The position numbers and the translations under genes are program-made. Of a DNA stretch of 64,000 nt, positions 29,214 through 43,100 are shown piece by piece. The notes below the pieces were generated by a model that saw only the letters and a program-made list of their open reading frames with translations, was not told the origin of the DNA and made no database searches. The stretch's first letter is position 1, and each line of letters begins with the position of its first letter. Source of the stretch: Symbiodinium kawagutii (lineage: Eukaryota > Sar > Dinophyceae > Suessiales > Symbiodiniaceae); assembly GCA_009767595.1 (NCBI GenBank), contig VSDK01009557.1:1470-65469 (forward strand). Direction: 5' to 3'.

Positions 29214-31168
29214 TTACATAGTGGATGCACATAGAGACACCTACACTGGATCCCCACCAGGGTAATACTTTCTGATTTTTTTTATTTATCCAATTGAGGA
29301 CAGTAGGATCCATGGTGCTTGTATTAAGGATAAATTCATACGTTGTGGACAATGTATGACAATGTACAAACATTTTAATTGTGACAATACAAATAAGCTT
29401 GTGTATATATATATATTTATATTTATATTTATGTTTCACATATATATATATATATCAATCCATGTAAGCATTTTATGTGATATATATATATATGTGATAG
29501 TTATGATTATGTTTGTTGTTGACATGTGGGCCAAGATCCAAAACATCAGAGTGAGCCCGGTTCCTTGGATTCCACATGAACACCTTAGCATTTAGTAGGC
29601 TCCCAACGGCACAGTTCAAAAGTTCCAGGAGCTATGACACACACCCTTGGGGATGGAGGCCCATGTCTATACCTCTGTATATTCAGGCGGTGCAATATAC
29701 GTACAATAAATGAATTTGTTTACAGGAACATATTATATGTACGCAATTATACATATATATATATATATATATTTTTGATACATATATATGTATATATATA
29801 TATATATATACATATATCGATATTAAGTATGTAGACACACAGACACACGTGTGCATTTACTTATCTATTTGCATCCAACATACTCCAACTATGCATGAGA
29901 GTCGCTCTGAAGAGGAAAGCGTAGCGCTCGTTCATCGCCAGGATCTGGTCGGAGTCTGCGTTTGTCCTTTGCAGCAGCTTGCCTCCCGCACCCAGACAAG
30001 GCGTGGACAACTTCGTCACCTTCATAGTGGGAAGTGTTCGAAGTGCTCGCAGATGTACCGGATATATCTGGATGCCTTTGAAAATCTTCATCCACAGAGA
30101 ATTGGATTATGATGTTCACAACAATTTTGATTTTCTTAGCAAGATCGAATCTTCGAATAGGTGGACAAAGGCGGTGAAGACGGATATTTTGCCACTGGGG
30201 CAGCACTTGTTGAAGGGGTGGGCAAGGTGGTGAGACATGTGCACTTGATGGATTCTGTAATCTCTCGAAATAAGGGCACTGCAGAGTTGTTTGGCCATGG
30301 CGGTAGTAACAAAGTGGCCAGAAGACGATCCAGATCAATAAACCACCATCAGTTCAGCCATTTAACTAGCTGGAGATTTGCATCACTTACACACTGGGTT
30401 GGCAACCGCTGGATTGCACAGAATGGGTGATTTCAAGCATCACTTCACGGTCTGAACTCCACTTTCCAACATGAATCAATGACGGTGTGTCAAGCCGGAA
30501 CGTTTCGTTGCAGAAAACATTTTTGTAGATTATGTAGCAAGGTGTCAGTATTCACAAACCAAGAGGGAATACAAGGGTCAATGATGGTACACCCGGGGTA
30601 CAGGGTGAACTGACCCACAGCCATGTGGTTTGCAATTCATATCCTTGCTGGGTTGCCACAGGTCAAACATACTCTCTGATTGATAGAATGTCATTGCCAA
30701 CTGGTTGGAACACTGGTTCGAACATTACCATTGAAAATCATTGCCATCTGACAAACTGACTAACAGAAAATCATTGAACAGGCTAATGATTGTCCAGGGG
30801 CACAGACTAACTGATTCACCCTAAGTCACTAAGTGTTCACCCTGGGTACTGGTGTGCCCCTGGATTCTTTCCACGGCCGGCCTGGACGATAACCTGTAGC
30901 GTCGCCCCCGGAAGCTTCTGATCATTCACCATCCACGGCATTTCGGTGTCGAAGTTTGTTGCTGAGAGCCGGAAGGGCAAGTGGAATGAAACGGATGCAG
31001 TTTCTTTTACTGATGATAGTAGTTTAGAACAATAAACATCATCATGACTTTTTCGATACTTTTCCTAACATAGAAATACATAAACATACTCTTCCTCATA
31101 AACTAATATAGACACAAATCATTTCTTCCTGAACATTGCCTCAAATCGTGCCCCTGAAAGACCCCCAG
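29214..31168. other. Probable intron or spacer with AT microsatellites
   Basis: ATAT tracts at 29400-29500 and 29745-29825. Both strands are open at 29889-30338, without recognisable similarity. A degenerate family 3 trace (ggggtacagg, tgacccacagccat) lies near 30595-30622. Confidence 0.4.
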
Positions 31169-34100
31169 AGCTTCGCCTGTTTCCTGATGGCTGAGGCGTG
31201 TCCGTCCAGTCGCTCCTTTGGAGTTGCTGATGGTGTGGGAGGCTGGGCTGACAGTGGCCTGGGCGCCCAGTCGTGTCGGGACCCGGGGGTGTTGATGCAC
31301 CAACCTTGGATGTGCAGCTGGGGTTATAACCTATGGTTATCACCCCTATAGCTGGTAACCCTATGAGTTCAGATTAGTTCAGATTAGTTCAGCTGGTTAT
31401 CAAGCCTATAGCTGGTAGCTGAACTAATCTGAACTAATAACTAGAAATGATGGGAATTGTGACCACTTACGAGCCGTGGGGGGGCACATTCCTGTACTGA
31501 ATCTTGGTTGGAAAATGTTGGAAAGTACTCCGTATTTCTGCGTGTGTTGTGGGAATAGGGGTCGTAGTTAAATAGTCAAACAATTTTCTCATGGGTTTCG
31601 CCCGGTTGCTTGACATTTTCGATGATTTGGATCCATGCATTGGAAGAATCATTTCTTTGTCAGCAAGTAATTCTGGGTTTGAATGATTTCCATCGAAATC
31701 CCGTCATTTTGTGGACGATCCATCACTTTTTCTCGTGTTGCTAGTGAGGTGTCACAGCTTCATGACGCTCGCAGTCCCTTCTGGCCAATCCTATGTGATG
31801 GATATGTGGTAGCACCCATGAAGTCCAAGAATTCACGAAGTATTGGTACGACAGATTAATCCGTAACCCATCATTTTTGGTGGTCACAAGCTATTGTCAA
31901 AACCCGATGGTTGTTTATTAGGAGCTGGATCTGTCATCATCAACAATTCCTAACACTTATAGGTGGATGATCAAAGAATCCGAATCCTCATGTCATTTGG
32001 ACGGTGCCAAATCCCCAAGACCAAATGACTCTCAGATGGTTAGTGTAAAGATGACTCACCGTAAATTGAAGTTACTAGCCAAGACAAATGACGATAATGA
32101 CGAATTGACCATAGTACTGGCTCTTCGTGAGACCATTGCCATGACCATTGCCAGTGATGGCTACGCTCCTCAAATGACTCACCAAATCTTCACCTTGCCC
32201 TGGTGCCGAACCACCGCCACTGAGGCGTGGACCCTGGGCTGTTTGCCCGGCGGCTTTTACGTTTGTGCCACGAGGCCTTGGCAGAACTCAGGGGTTCTGA
32301 CTTGCAACCATGTTTGGTTGGTGGTTTTAATATTTTTCATAGGGGTTGAAACGACCAACCAGATATCATATATCGCTAGACATTATCAAGTATTGACCTG
32401 GGGAAAGGTCGATTTGCATTGACCAATGCCAAAATTCGACTGCGATGCTGGCACCTCCCTTTAGCACCTGGATCTTCCATGACTGAACATGGTCAATGAT
32501 AAACATATTGGTATCAGTCATAGTTAACCAATATTCGCCACCGATATCATCCTCACGATAAAATTCATCGCAAACTTCCCCTAACCATATGGGTGTTTCT
32601 GAAATTTGGGGTACCCCCAAAATCATCCACTATTAACCGTTTAAAGATAACATAAACCAAACCACAACTTTTGGGGTTCCCAACTGCAAGAAACCATCAT
32701 ATACTCACCAATATTCGTCATGAACTTCCCCTAATCACATGATCACCAGGATCCCCAATGATAAACATCATAAAACCATCATATACTCACCAAGTTTTAA
32801 TCATAAACTTCTCCTAACCACATGATCACATATAATCACCATTATTCATCAGGCCCCCAGGGGCCACATACCTCATCCCCCATGGTCCGCCTCGCTGGAC
32901 AGCGATCCCTGAACCGCCTCACCAGGGCATTGGCGATGAGGAAAGTGACCTCCAAGAGGTGAGGGGAACACAACTCACAGGGATCATTGTCGTGGGCTTC
33001 CCGGCTTCAATGAATGGTCGGAATCATAGGATATGGATGGATTCCCCAGGAGAAATGGTGGGTGAACATGGGTGAACAGCCAACGAGAATTTGTTGTAAG
33101 GCCACAGTTATGATGTTCAATACTGGATGATTACTGGTTATAACCACCATGAATGGTTAAGAGGCCGGGGGAAATGGGTTTTGCGGTGAAAAATGGGAGG
33201 TTATCAACCAACAATGGTAAGGCATATCGTGGCTGATGACAATTGATTGTCCTTCGTCCACGTCCGTGGTGTTTATAACCACTGGTTGTTTATTGATTAA
33301 CTCATTTAGAGAAGGGTTAATAGTGGTTTAATAGTGGTTATTAGCTGGTTATTGACCACCATGGATAATAGTAATTGTTATAACCAGTTAATTATAAACT
33401 ATTGAGTCGTTAATTATTTGGTTTAACAGTAGTTGTTAGCTGGTTGTTATTACATAGTGACACGATTATTGGTTAATTTGCTAGTCAACAGTGGGTGAAT
33501 AATGGTAAATTTGCTGGTAAATAGTGGTTAAGTTGCTGGTCCATAGTGGGTGAATAATGGTAAATATTGACACCAGCAAGCTGGAAGCTCAGTTCTTGGA
33601 CCTTCCAGCAGTTTGATGACAAACTTGGGGATGGCAACTCAGCCTTTCCGTAGGGGAAAGGTTTTTTTGTTGAAAAATGTCTAGGGGCTGAGCAATTGTG
33701 CCGGAGGAATTTCAAGGGAAGAAGTTTGTTTCCCTGTTGATTTGGCAAAACACTTGAGCAGGAACTTGATTAGTCGCCAGCTGTCAGTTGTCTATTTTTC
33801 TCTAATGAGAGTTTGCGGCCATAGTTTCATGGGATGAGATGGTCAAAAAATTTCCCTACNNNNNNNNNNNNNNNNNNNNNNNNNNNNNNCCCTACAACAT
33901 CACTATAACAACAAAGAAAGAAAGAAAGAAAGACACCTCGAACTCCAGGCGCTGTTGAAGGCCACTCAACGGATTCTGAAAGAGAAGTTGGAAGGTGGCT
34001 CTACTGCTGGGCAGCTCAGAGCGCCCCACAGGCTCTCCCCTACAGATGAAAAACGGCTGCGCAGCATTGCATGGGGTGCGTCTCAGGTGCATCGATGTTG

Positions 34101-37100
34101 CATTGTTTTGCTGCATGTCACGTCCTGCATGTCATGTTTATTGCACGTGAATATATACATATATATATATATATATGAGAGAGAGAGAAATAATGAGAGA
34201 GAGAGATGAGCATATATGTGTGATATATCGTGATGCATTCTGTACTATTATCCTTCAAGACATGATATGTATGATATATTATGTATGCGACAATTATTTG
34301 ACATCACCTAAGACCCAACGTGCATACCATCCTATACGAAGATAACTTGGATCATGAAGCATTCTTGCGAGCTCTCAGAGCTCAGGTTGATGCATGGCGG
34401 TCATGCGTACCATGTATAGATGCAATTCGATGCAGCAATAGAAACATGGACATGTGTAGATTGATGCATATATTGATATGTATGATATTATATTGACACA
34501 TGTGTATGTTGGCAGAAGTCATTATAGCAGAATTATGCAGTACCATTATCATATTATCCACTATCCATCTCGGCCTTGACACAGCTTTGTGAAGATTCCT
34601 CGAGCGCAACATGTCGAAGATCCTACCCCATCAGCTCGCTACAACCGAGGCTTTGCTGGGGCAGCTGAATGGAACAACCATGGGTATTTTGAACTTAGGC
34701 GACTCAGGCGCGTCCCGTCACTGGATGAGCTCCAGATGTCGCAGTTCTTGGATGTTCTACATTTCAGCGCGCTTCCACCTCCAAACAGTTGTTTCTCTGG
34801 GTTTGACTCAGCTACACGTGACCGATCCGTGATGCAACACTATAACTGCTTAGTGGTTATAAGCCGTAGTTCACTACTCTTTACGATAGAACTATGAACA
34901 ACTACGGTTTAACCCATAGCTCACCACTTTTTACCTAGGTTAGATCTTCACTGCGTAGTGGTTATAATCCATAGTGGTTATAACCATAGTAAGTAACCAC
35001 TATAAACCATCCATGGGTAATTAACATAGTTATATAACCCTAGTAAACCATAGTTAACATAGTTAACCATTGTTAACCATAGTTAACCATAGTTAACCAT
35101 AGTAGTTAATTAACATAGTTAACTAACCATAGGTAACATAGTTAATTAACCACTATAAACCATTGAAACTCCCACGGTTTTCTCGTGAAACGCTGGGAGG
35201 TGCTATGCTCCTGCGGCCTGCCTTGCGCACGCCACCGGGATCGGATCAGCCCTTGCTGTTTCCACGCGTGGTCTTCAGGCGCGGAGCATCCGGGGCCAGG
35301 GCGCATCCTGGGGGCCCCAATGGCCACAACTGCTGATGGCTAGCCATACAACATGGCTATGGGTCACTAGTATCCAACAATAGTTAATGGTGGCGGAACC
35401 AGGGGTACAGGGTTTTGACCCACTGCCACATAGTCCTTCTAGATATACACAGTATGAACGAATTGTAGCTACGATACTCGTTATGAATACTTAAGCTTAT
35501 ACACACATATATATATATATATTGTGACAAGCCTATTGCCTGTAACAGTGAGCACAATTTACCCCACCATAAATTGCACGAAGAATTTAGCAAAAATTGA
35601 AGGTCAAAAGGCAACATGTGCAAAATAAATTGTTTCTGTTTTGCTCAAGCATCTGCCCAATGGACCCGGCCCGCCAACAGACATCATTGTTTGCAAGAAT
35701 GACAATGCAAAAATCACATTGCAAAATGAAAAATTATGCAACCACACTCCCAGAAGTACAGGAACACTGCAATCACATTCCTTTTCTTTCATTTTCTGAA
35801 ATTGCATTTCTTGGCTTCAAGTCCCCCAAGTCAACATCAACAATTTCAGGGCTGAATTTTGGTGACCCGTAAAATATTCACAATTGGGACGCTTTCACTG
35901 AAGGAGGAAACCTGGAACCCAAACCAAGATCAGAAAAAAAACTGAACCGTGAACCTCACACTGCCGCACGCGAAGCAAACAGCCTGCCAGACTTCATTGA
36001 ACATGAAACAACGAAAAACCGATTTGTTTAGGTCGCGGGGGGGTCTGTGCAGCCAAAGGGGAATGGGTCTGCAGCGCATGGTCTGGGAGGGCCTCAGCTT
36101 CGCCCAAGGCCCTGAGGGAGGCGTGGCTCCACAAGACTAAACGAATGCAAAAACCCGTTTTTTTCCTTTTCATGAAAAGTATTGATTTTTGAGGGCATTG
36201 GTTTATCACATCTATTTTAAAGGCGGTTTCTGGAGGCAGAACTCTTCCCCATCAAGCTTGCGTCCTGGGGCTCAGGAGTGTTTGTTTTGTGCTCATTTTG
36301 GTGTTTATTTTTGTGCTATTTTGTGCTCTTGACAGTACAAACAAAAAGAAAAAAGCACGAAAAACAACACGAAAAATTGCACGAAAAATTTTGCAATTTT
36401 TAGAGATAGTGGAGGCTCCAGCTGCTAACTGGGCGGCTTGCCATCCAGGGATATCGGAAGTGCAGCCTTGCTACTGCGCAAAATTTCTTTGGTGCAGAAG
36501 GGCAATAGCGGGCGGCTTGCCTTGCAGGGATGGTGGAAGTACAGCCCTGCTGCACCAAAAAATCTCTTGCAATCAAACAAAATCTGGCCCAGCTGCGCGA
36601 AGAATTCCCTCAAAGAGCACGAAAAATTGCACGAAGAATTCCCTCAAAGAGCACGAAAAATTGCACGAAGAATTCCCTCAAAGAGCACGAAAAATTGCAC
36701 GAAGAATTCCCTCAAAGAGCACGAAAAATTGCACGAAGAATTCCCTCAAAGAGCACGAAAAATTGCACGAAGAATTCCCTCAAAGAGCACGAAAAATTGC
36801 ACGAAGAATTCCCTCAAAGAGCACGAAAAATTGCACGAAGAATTCCCTCAAAGAGCACGAAAAATTGCACGAAGAATTCCCTCAAAGAGCACGAAAAATT
36901 GCACGAAGAATTCCCTCAAAGAGCACGAAAAATTGCACGAAGAATTCCCTCAAAGAGCACGAAAAATTGCACGAAGAACTCCCTGCAAATGCGCGATCAG
37001 GAATGCGAAGGCTGCAGTCTTTCTGGTTTACACTCTTGCTCTTGAAGCATCTCAGGAGTGTTTGTTTTGTGCTCATTTTGGTGTTTATTTTTGTGCTATT

Positions 37101-40100
37101 TTGTGCTCTTGACAGTACAAACAAAAAGAAAAAAGCACGAAAAACAACACGAAAAATTGCACGAAAAATTTTGCAATTTTTAGAGATAGTGGAGGCTCCA
37201 GCTGCTAACTGGGCGGCTTGCCATCCAGGGATATCGGAAGTGCAGCCTTGCTACTGCGCAAAATTTCTTTGGTGCAGAAGGGCAATAGCGGGCGGCTTGC
37301 CTTGCAGGGATGGTGGAAGTACAGCCCTGCTGCACCAAAAAATCTCTTGCAATCAAACAAAATCTGGCCCAGCTGCGCGAAGAATTCCCTCAAAGAGCAC
37401 GAAAAATTGCACGAAGAATTCCCTCAAAGAGCACAAAAATTTGCACGAAGAATTCCCTCAAAGAGCACGAAAAATTGCACGAAGAATTCCCTCAAAGAGC
37501 ACGAAAAATTGTACAAAGAGTTCTCTCAACGAGCACGAAAAATTGCACGAAGAATTCCTTCAAAGAGCACGCAGAATTGCAAGAACAGTTCTTTGAAAGA
37601 GCGCGAAAATTTGCACGAAGAACATGCCCCAAAAACTGAGGTAATATAACTACAAAATGGCTCTGCCTCTCTTCAGTTGCAGGGTGCCATACTCATTTGT
37701 GACTGTGTTTGCTAAATCGGTTCTACGGCAACCTTCGCTAAGTGACATGACTATATAATGCTACAATGCTCCAAATGACCTCTGCTGGGACCTCTACGGG
37801 CGCCTCTGCGGGCCTTTTCCGGGACCTCTATGGGACCCCCGTCTATGTACCCACGGTCTATGGACATCACAATTGCTATAACTCATTTTCTAAAGATTAT
37901 ATCTAACTGATTTATTTTTGTTCTACATCACCCCACCCAATGCCCAAACCTGCATAAAAGTCACCAATGATTGAAGGCCATGGTACAAGTGAAAATTGTA
38001 AATTAAATTGATGTGGGAAGAAATAAATTCAAAAGCTGCAGTGAGGAAAAGGCCAGGCAGTGTGAAGAAACATGGCAAAACAGACAGCAAAGCACACGAA
38101 TTGCCTATTCCAAAATAAGCCATTTTGGGGGTGCAACTTTTAGAGGAGTCCTAAGAATAGAACCCTTTTACTGACTGTTACAGATATTAGGCTAGTGTCA
38201 ATATATATATTTACACATTGTACACTATTAATTACAGCCTATTCATAGAGCCCATGAATTGAAGTTATATACTTTGTAGCCTGAAACCAAAAGATTGTTG
38301 ATAGAGTACTCATATTCCAAAAAAAAAGTGTAGCCCAAAATGAAGTGATGGTTGACTGGGTGCAGTTGCCTCAGGTCCTGCGACCAGACCCACTACTTCA
38401 ACTGCCCCTACCAGCTGGGCAGTGGAAATGCTCCAGTGGAGGCGCGGGGCATCGTTCCGCAGATCCAGCTGTTGATATGGTCATACTTGGGTTGGCTTCA
38501 TGGAACCTGGATCTACTATGGGAACCTGGACCTACCAGAAAGTTGGTCAGTGTTGGTAAGTACTCTCTGGGAAAGCTCCAAATCACCATTTTCAATAGGT
38601 AAACCACTATAGATGATGGATTTTCATTTCCAGGTTGGTTTGCCGGAGGGCAATCCCCATCAAGAACCATGGCTGGACCTCCAATGGTCAGCACTTGGTC
38701 AGCCGAGGCACCCGATTTCATCCGAGTGCGTGTGCGGACTGGCGATCTGGTGGCGGGCCCAGCATGGCCAGTATGGTGTGGTTTCCTGCGGACGGTTGAT
38801 AGACCAAAGCAGGTGGTTGATACCGGTCAACAACGGGTTGAGAAACCAAGAAGTTGATGAGGGTTTACCAGGGTGTTGAATATGTTGATAAGTGAGAATA
38901 ACAAACATAACAACCACCAGCAGAGGCATGAGAGTATAGACGAGCTATGTGGCTCTGGGTCAGTACCTCCCAGGTCTATGGATGCTCGTTCGCATCCCAA
39001 CAATGAGACTAGTGACTGGTCCTTTGAGGGATGTGAGCAGCCAGGGGTACGGGGCCCCTTGAGCAGTGTTGGAAAGCAAGATTCATTTTGACTAATATCT
39101 TGACATGAGCATTACATGTTCACAACGTTCCGATAATTGAACATCCTTTCAAATGGTGGTTTCTGAAAATAGGGGACCTCTCAAATCATCCTGATCTGAA
39201 GCATTTAGCGGTGGCGGAAGTTTCCAAGATGGGAAACCCGTGGGAGGGAGAATGGCTGGGGTGCATTGGTGAGTGACAGAGCGATCCTTTGAAATCTGTC
39301 CACTTTTTGTTTTTCCATCCATCCATCCACCTATCCATCCATTGATCCATCAATCCATCCTTCCAGCGATCTATCTATCTATCTGTCTATCTATCTATTT
39401 GCCCAGCCATCTCTCCACCGTACTCACTATCTATCTATTCTATTTCTAGGTAGACTGCTATCTCTACCCATACATCTACCCACCTACCTTTCGATCGAAC
39501 TAGGTGTGTGTGTTGCTGTTCAGTCACCCCTAAGCAGCTGTCAATGCCTGTTCTGCGTGTTTCGGGCTGCAGCGTGGGGCCGCCACAGGTGGTGGCAGCC
39601 ACCGATGGAGTCTTCGACAATCTCTTTGATCATCAGGTGCTTTGCCCAGCCTAACCAATCATCGATGAGGTAAACTCCGGTGGCACCAGTGCCCTAGCGC
39701 CCTGAAACAAAGCAAGTCGTCAGGTGAGTTGTAGGGGCGATGCAGGAAAAGTTACTATCTCGTTTGCTTGTCTTGTATCATTGTTCGGCAGGTGGCAAAA
39801 AACATATCAACTTGACGAGCAGTATTGACCTATCGCCCGATCCTGTTTTTGGGGGAGCGGGGTGTGTTGATTGTGGTTCTATCGCTGGTCGGTGCGAATT
39901 TCATTGGGTATGTTCCAAAATAGTGGTGCCCCCAAAACCAATGGTTTCCATTCGCAAAATAATCATTTTTTGGTGGGGCCCATTGCTTACCCTACGGCTT
40001 GGCACATACCCATGGGGTTACTGCAATCTTTTATGAACTTTTGTGAGCCGACCAGGTGCAAGCAATCGTGGCGCAGCAACTTGGGAAAGCCTGGAGCAAA

Positions 40101-43100
40101 GGAGCCCCTGCACGGGGACCCAGGCTGGGGCAGCCATCCGGCCATGGTCATCCTTTGGTTGAGCATGGGTGGTTTGCCAACAAGGTGGGGTGGCGTCCCC
40201 TAGTCATGAGTTGGTTGGCAAGTGTATCCCGCCCGACCTTGGACAAGTGGTTTCTCAAAATAGAGGGCACTCCCCAATCATCCATGAGTACTTGTTTTTT
40301 ATGTTAAACCAACCATTTTTTGCATAGCCTATCTTGAGAAACCATCAATCAGAGAGCCAAAGAACTACCTGAAACACTGCCACCTACCATGTAGCATGTG
40401 TCAAGCTTCCCCAACAGCTGCCAGGTCCGATGTTCAGGGCCCAATGGCTAGTGTTCGTTGTCTACATTCAGTTTTTTTTTGATGATTTCGTTATATTTCA
40501 TTTTTGGAATCACCAAAACCACTGGAAAAAGATGTTTCACTAGTTCAGGTGATTTGTGTCCCTTGCAATAGCCAGGGACCGTTTTTGGTTGAAACCAGTG
40601 AGCAGTTCTGGTGCATCAGCATGTAAATTGATCCATGTCATGTTGCCTTGGCACCTGTGTCATGGTCTGGGAATCTCCAGCCATAACTGATTGGTGGATT
40701 GGTGTTTTTCTATAATTAAATGGTTAACAGGGATGACAACTGGGGGTACTCCTATTTTGAGAAACCACCTTGTGAGCAAGTGTCATGACTATTTTTTTGT
40801 TGAAAAGTATGAATGACCATAAACTCGTGCTTGTGGCTTCCACACGTAGCTATCGCATGTTTATGACGAGGTCATAGGGATCTCAGCTTGCTTCACTGAC
40901 GATCTAAACCAGCAGCGGCTGGGTCGTAATGGGCCATCATGTTGTGTCATCATGGTGGACTTCGGGGGGCTTCCTTGCCTGTTGAAACAGCTACTCGTAA
41001 GGGTTTCATCAGGTCAAGTGCTGTGGTTCTCCAACACGCACATGTTTGAAGATACAGTTGATAATGCACCAAATGCTGGACGAGTTTACTTTTTTCCCCA
41101 GGTTTGTTGTATGATTACGTCTAATTGCAACATTTGTTGTGTAGCATTCGAAATGGGGCAGCCATTCGAAAGTCAGTCTTGAGCATTCTCGGTGACTCAG
41201 CCGCTGGCTGAGGTGACTCCACATTTAAATGGCTTGGCCACCAGTATAGCAAAGCAGGCGGAACGATCGGATGACTTGGCGATAGGGTTGGATCCATTGG
41301 GGCAACCAAAGAGATGGCTATGGGTCAATATTAATGAACCAACTCATGGGGGATAACCACCACCAATAGTAGGGAAAACAATGGTTAATGATAGGGGAAC
41401 CAGGGGTACTGGGTTTTGACCCACAGCCAAATAAGTGAGCAACAGTGAGCACCGATTTACAAAGCCGGGGTTGGTTGCTATGGCCATGCCGCAAGCCAGT
41501 TTGCCAGCTGAAGTGCTGCTGGAAACTCACAGCTGAGCTGCCACTGTTGGAGATTTGTGATTCAATCGCCAAAAGAAAAGTTCCGACCAGGTGTCCATAA
41601 CTTGGTAGCCGCATTTGGCATCCTTTGGTACCCTCGAACAGACAAAGATTTCTAAAGTCTAAAGTTTACAGAGAAGCCAACTGCTGTTCTTAGGGGTACA
41701 TCAGCTGACATTTGCTGTGAACACATCAGGGATATATCTCAACCTGTGTTCTCGTTGAGGCGTGCCTTCACCCTTGGACTTCTGAACATCAGAAACTGAA
41801 AGCTCCAAAGGGTTTGCTCCAGGATATTCGTCACGTCAGAATGGATCCGAGGTCATAGAGTATTTGAAGACCGATATGTCCAATGTCTCCCAAGGAAGTG
41901 GGGGAAGTTACATTTGGGAGAGCCCAAGCCAAATGTGGTGGTCAAACGCTTCTCCCAAAATGATTTCTCTCCGCAAAGTCTTTGGACACTACTTGGTGGT
42001 ATGTGTATTGATTTTTAACCATTGACGAGCTTTTTTGTTCGAAGAACCTTCCAACTGGATTATACTTACAACCACCAACCATAGTTGGAGATCATGACTA
42101 GTAGACAATGCGTTAGAGTTAACTAGTTATAACCACCAACCATAGTCGGGGATGATGGCTAATAGACACCAGGTTATAGTTATAACATGGTATACACCAC
42201 CAAGCAGGATTGGCTCGTGGCCCTTCCAACAACTTGGATCCGCTTCCAACCTGCGAGGCTCAACGAATTGGGCAGCAAGAAGATCACAAGGTCCCCACCG
42301 CTGAGCTGTCCCGGCAATCCCTGGGGTTTCGACCTTGGGAATGTTGCCTGAACGCATTAGATACAACATCCCATGCCACATGAGATGGCCAAACATTGGC
42401 CCTTTATGGATGACATTTTCTTTTGAAGATAGAACAATAATTATGAACGCATCCGTCGGTTTTGAGGATACCACACTTGAACGACCCAAGAAGGTGTCCA
42501 TTTAGGCTGCCAAGATGTCAGCGGAGCGACATGGCACCCACCTTTGTCGGATATGGCTTTGTCCATGGATGCCTTCTAGAGATTCCTGGCTTGACTTGAG
42601 ATGGTTGGGATGGTTCCCTATGGCTACCCGTGGTTTCCTATGGTTCCCCATCGTTCCCCAATGGTTCCCCCGTTCTGGATACACTCAGATTCGAAACCTG
42701 CTCTCCGACAGTTCCACGAGATGCCAATCCAAAATACGATGGACCATTCCAGTGGTACAGCCAAATCAAGAGACACTTTTCAGATCCAACATGCAACTTT
42801 TTATCAACTCACCATGTTCAGTAAAATTTGAAGACGCTTGGGACCATTTGATGAAATTTGCTACGAATCCACTGCTTGGCTCTGCCGAGCACCATTGAGT
42901 TACGAGATGTTCCATTGAGCAGTCTAAACCAAATTCTATCACCATTCAGTACAGCCATTTTGTTGGCCAACCATTGGATCAAAACGCGAATATGATCAGC
43001 AAGATTGACCCACCAGTATAGGATCAATTCAGAAAATCCGTGGCAACTAAAAGCTGTGGCTTCTATGCTTGGGAAAACCCGATCGACCTCAAGCGAAGGC

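Noticed and set aside
29889..30338. Minus-strand 149-codon frame with overlapping plus frames
   Set aside because: Open on both strands but no family recognised, no splice-like borders and no neighbouring exons in frame.
33900..33935. GAAA microsatellite as a CRISPR-like or functional repeat
   Set aside because: A short simple run next to an assembly gap; no spacer structure.
36289..37596. 435-codon frame as a real protein gene
   Set aside because: It lies inside a phosphatase intron, all three frames are open because the 34-bp unit has no stop, and the sequence is explained by tandem duplication.
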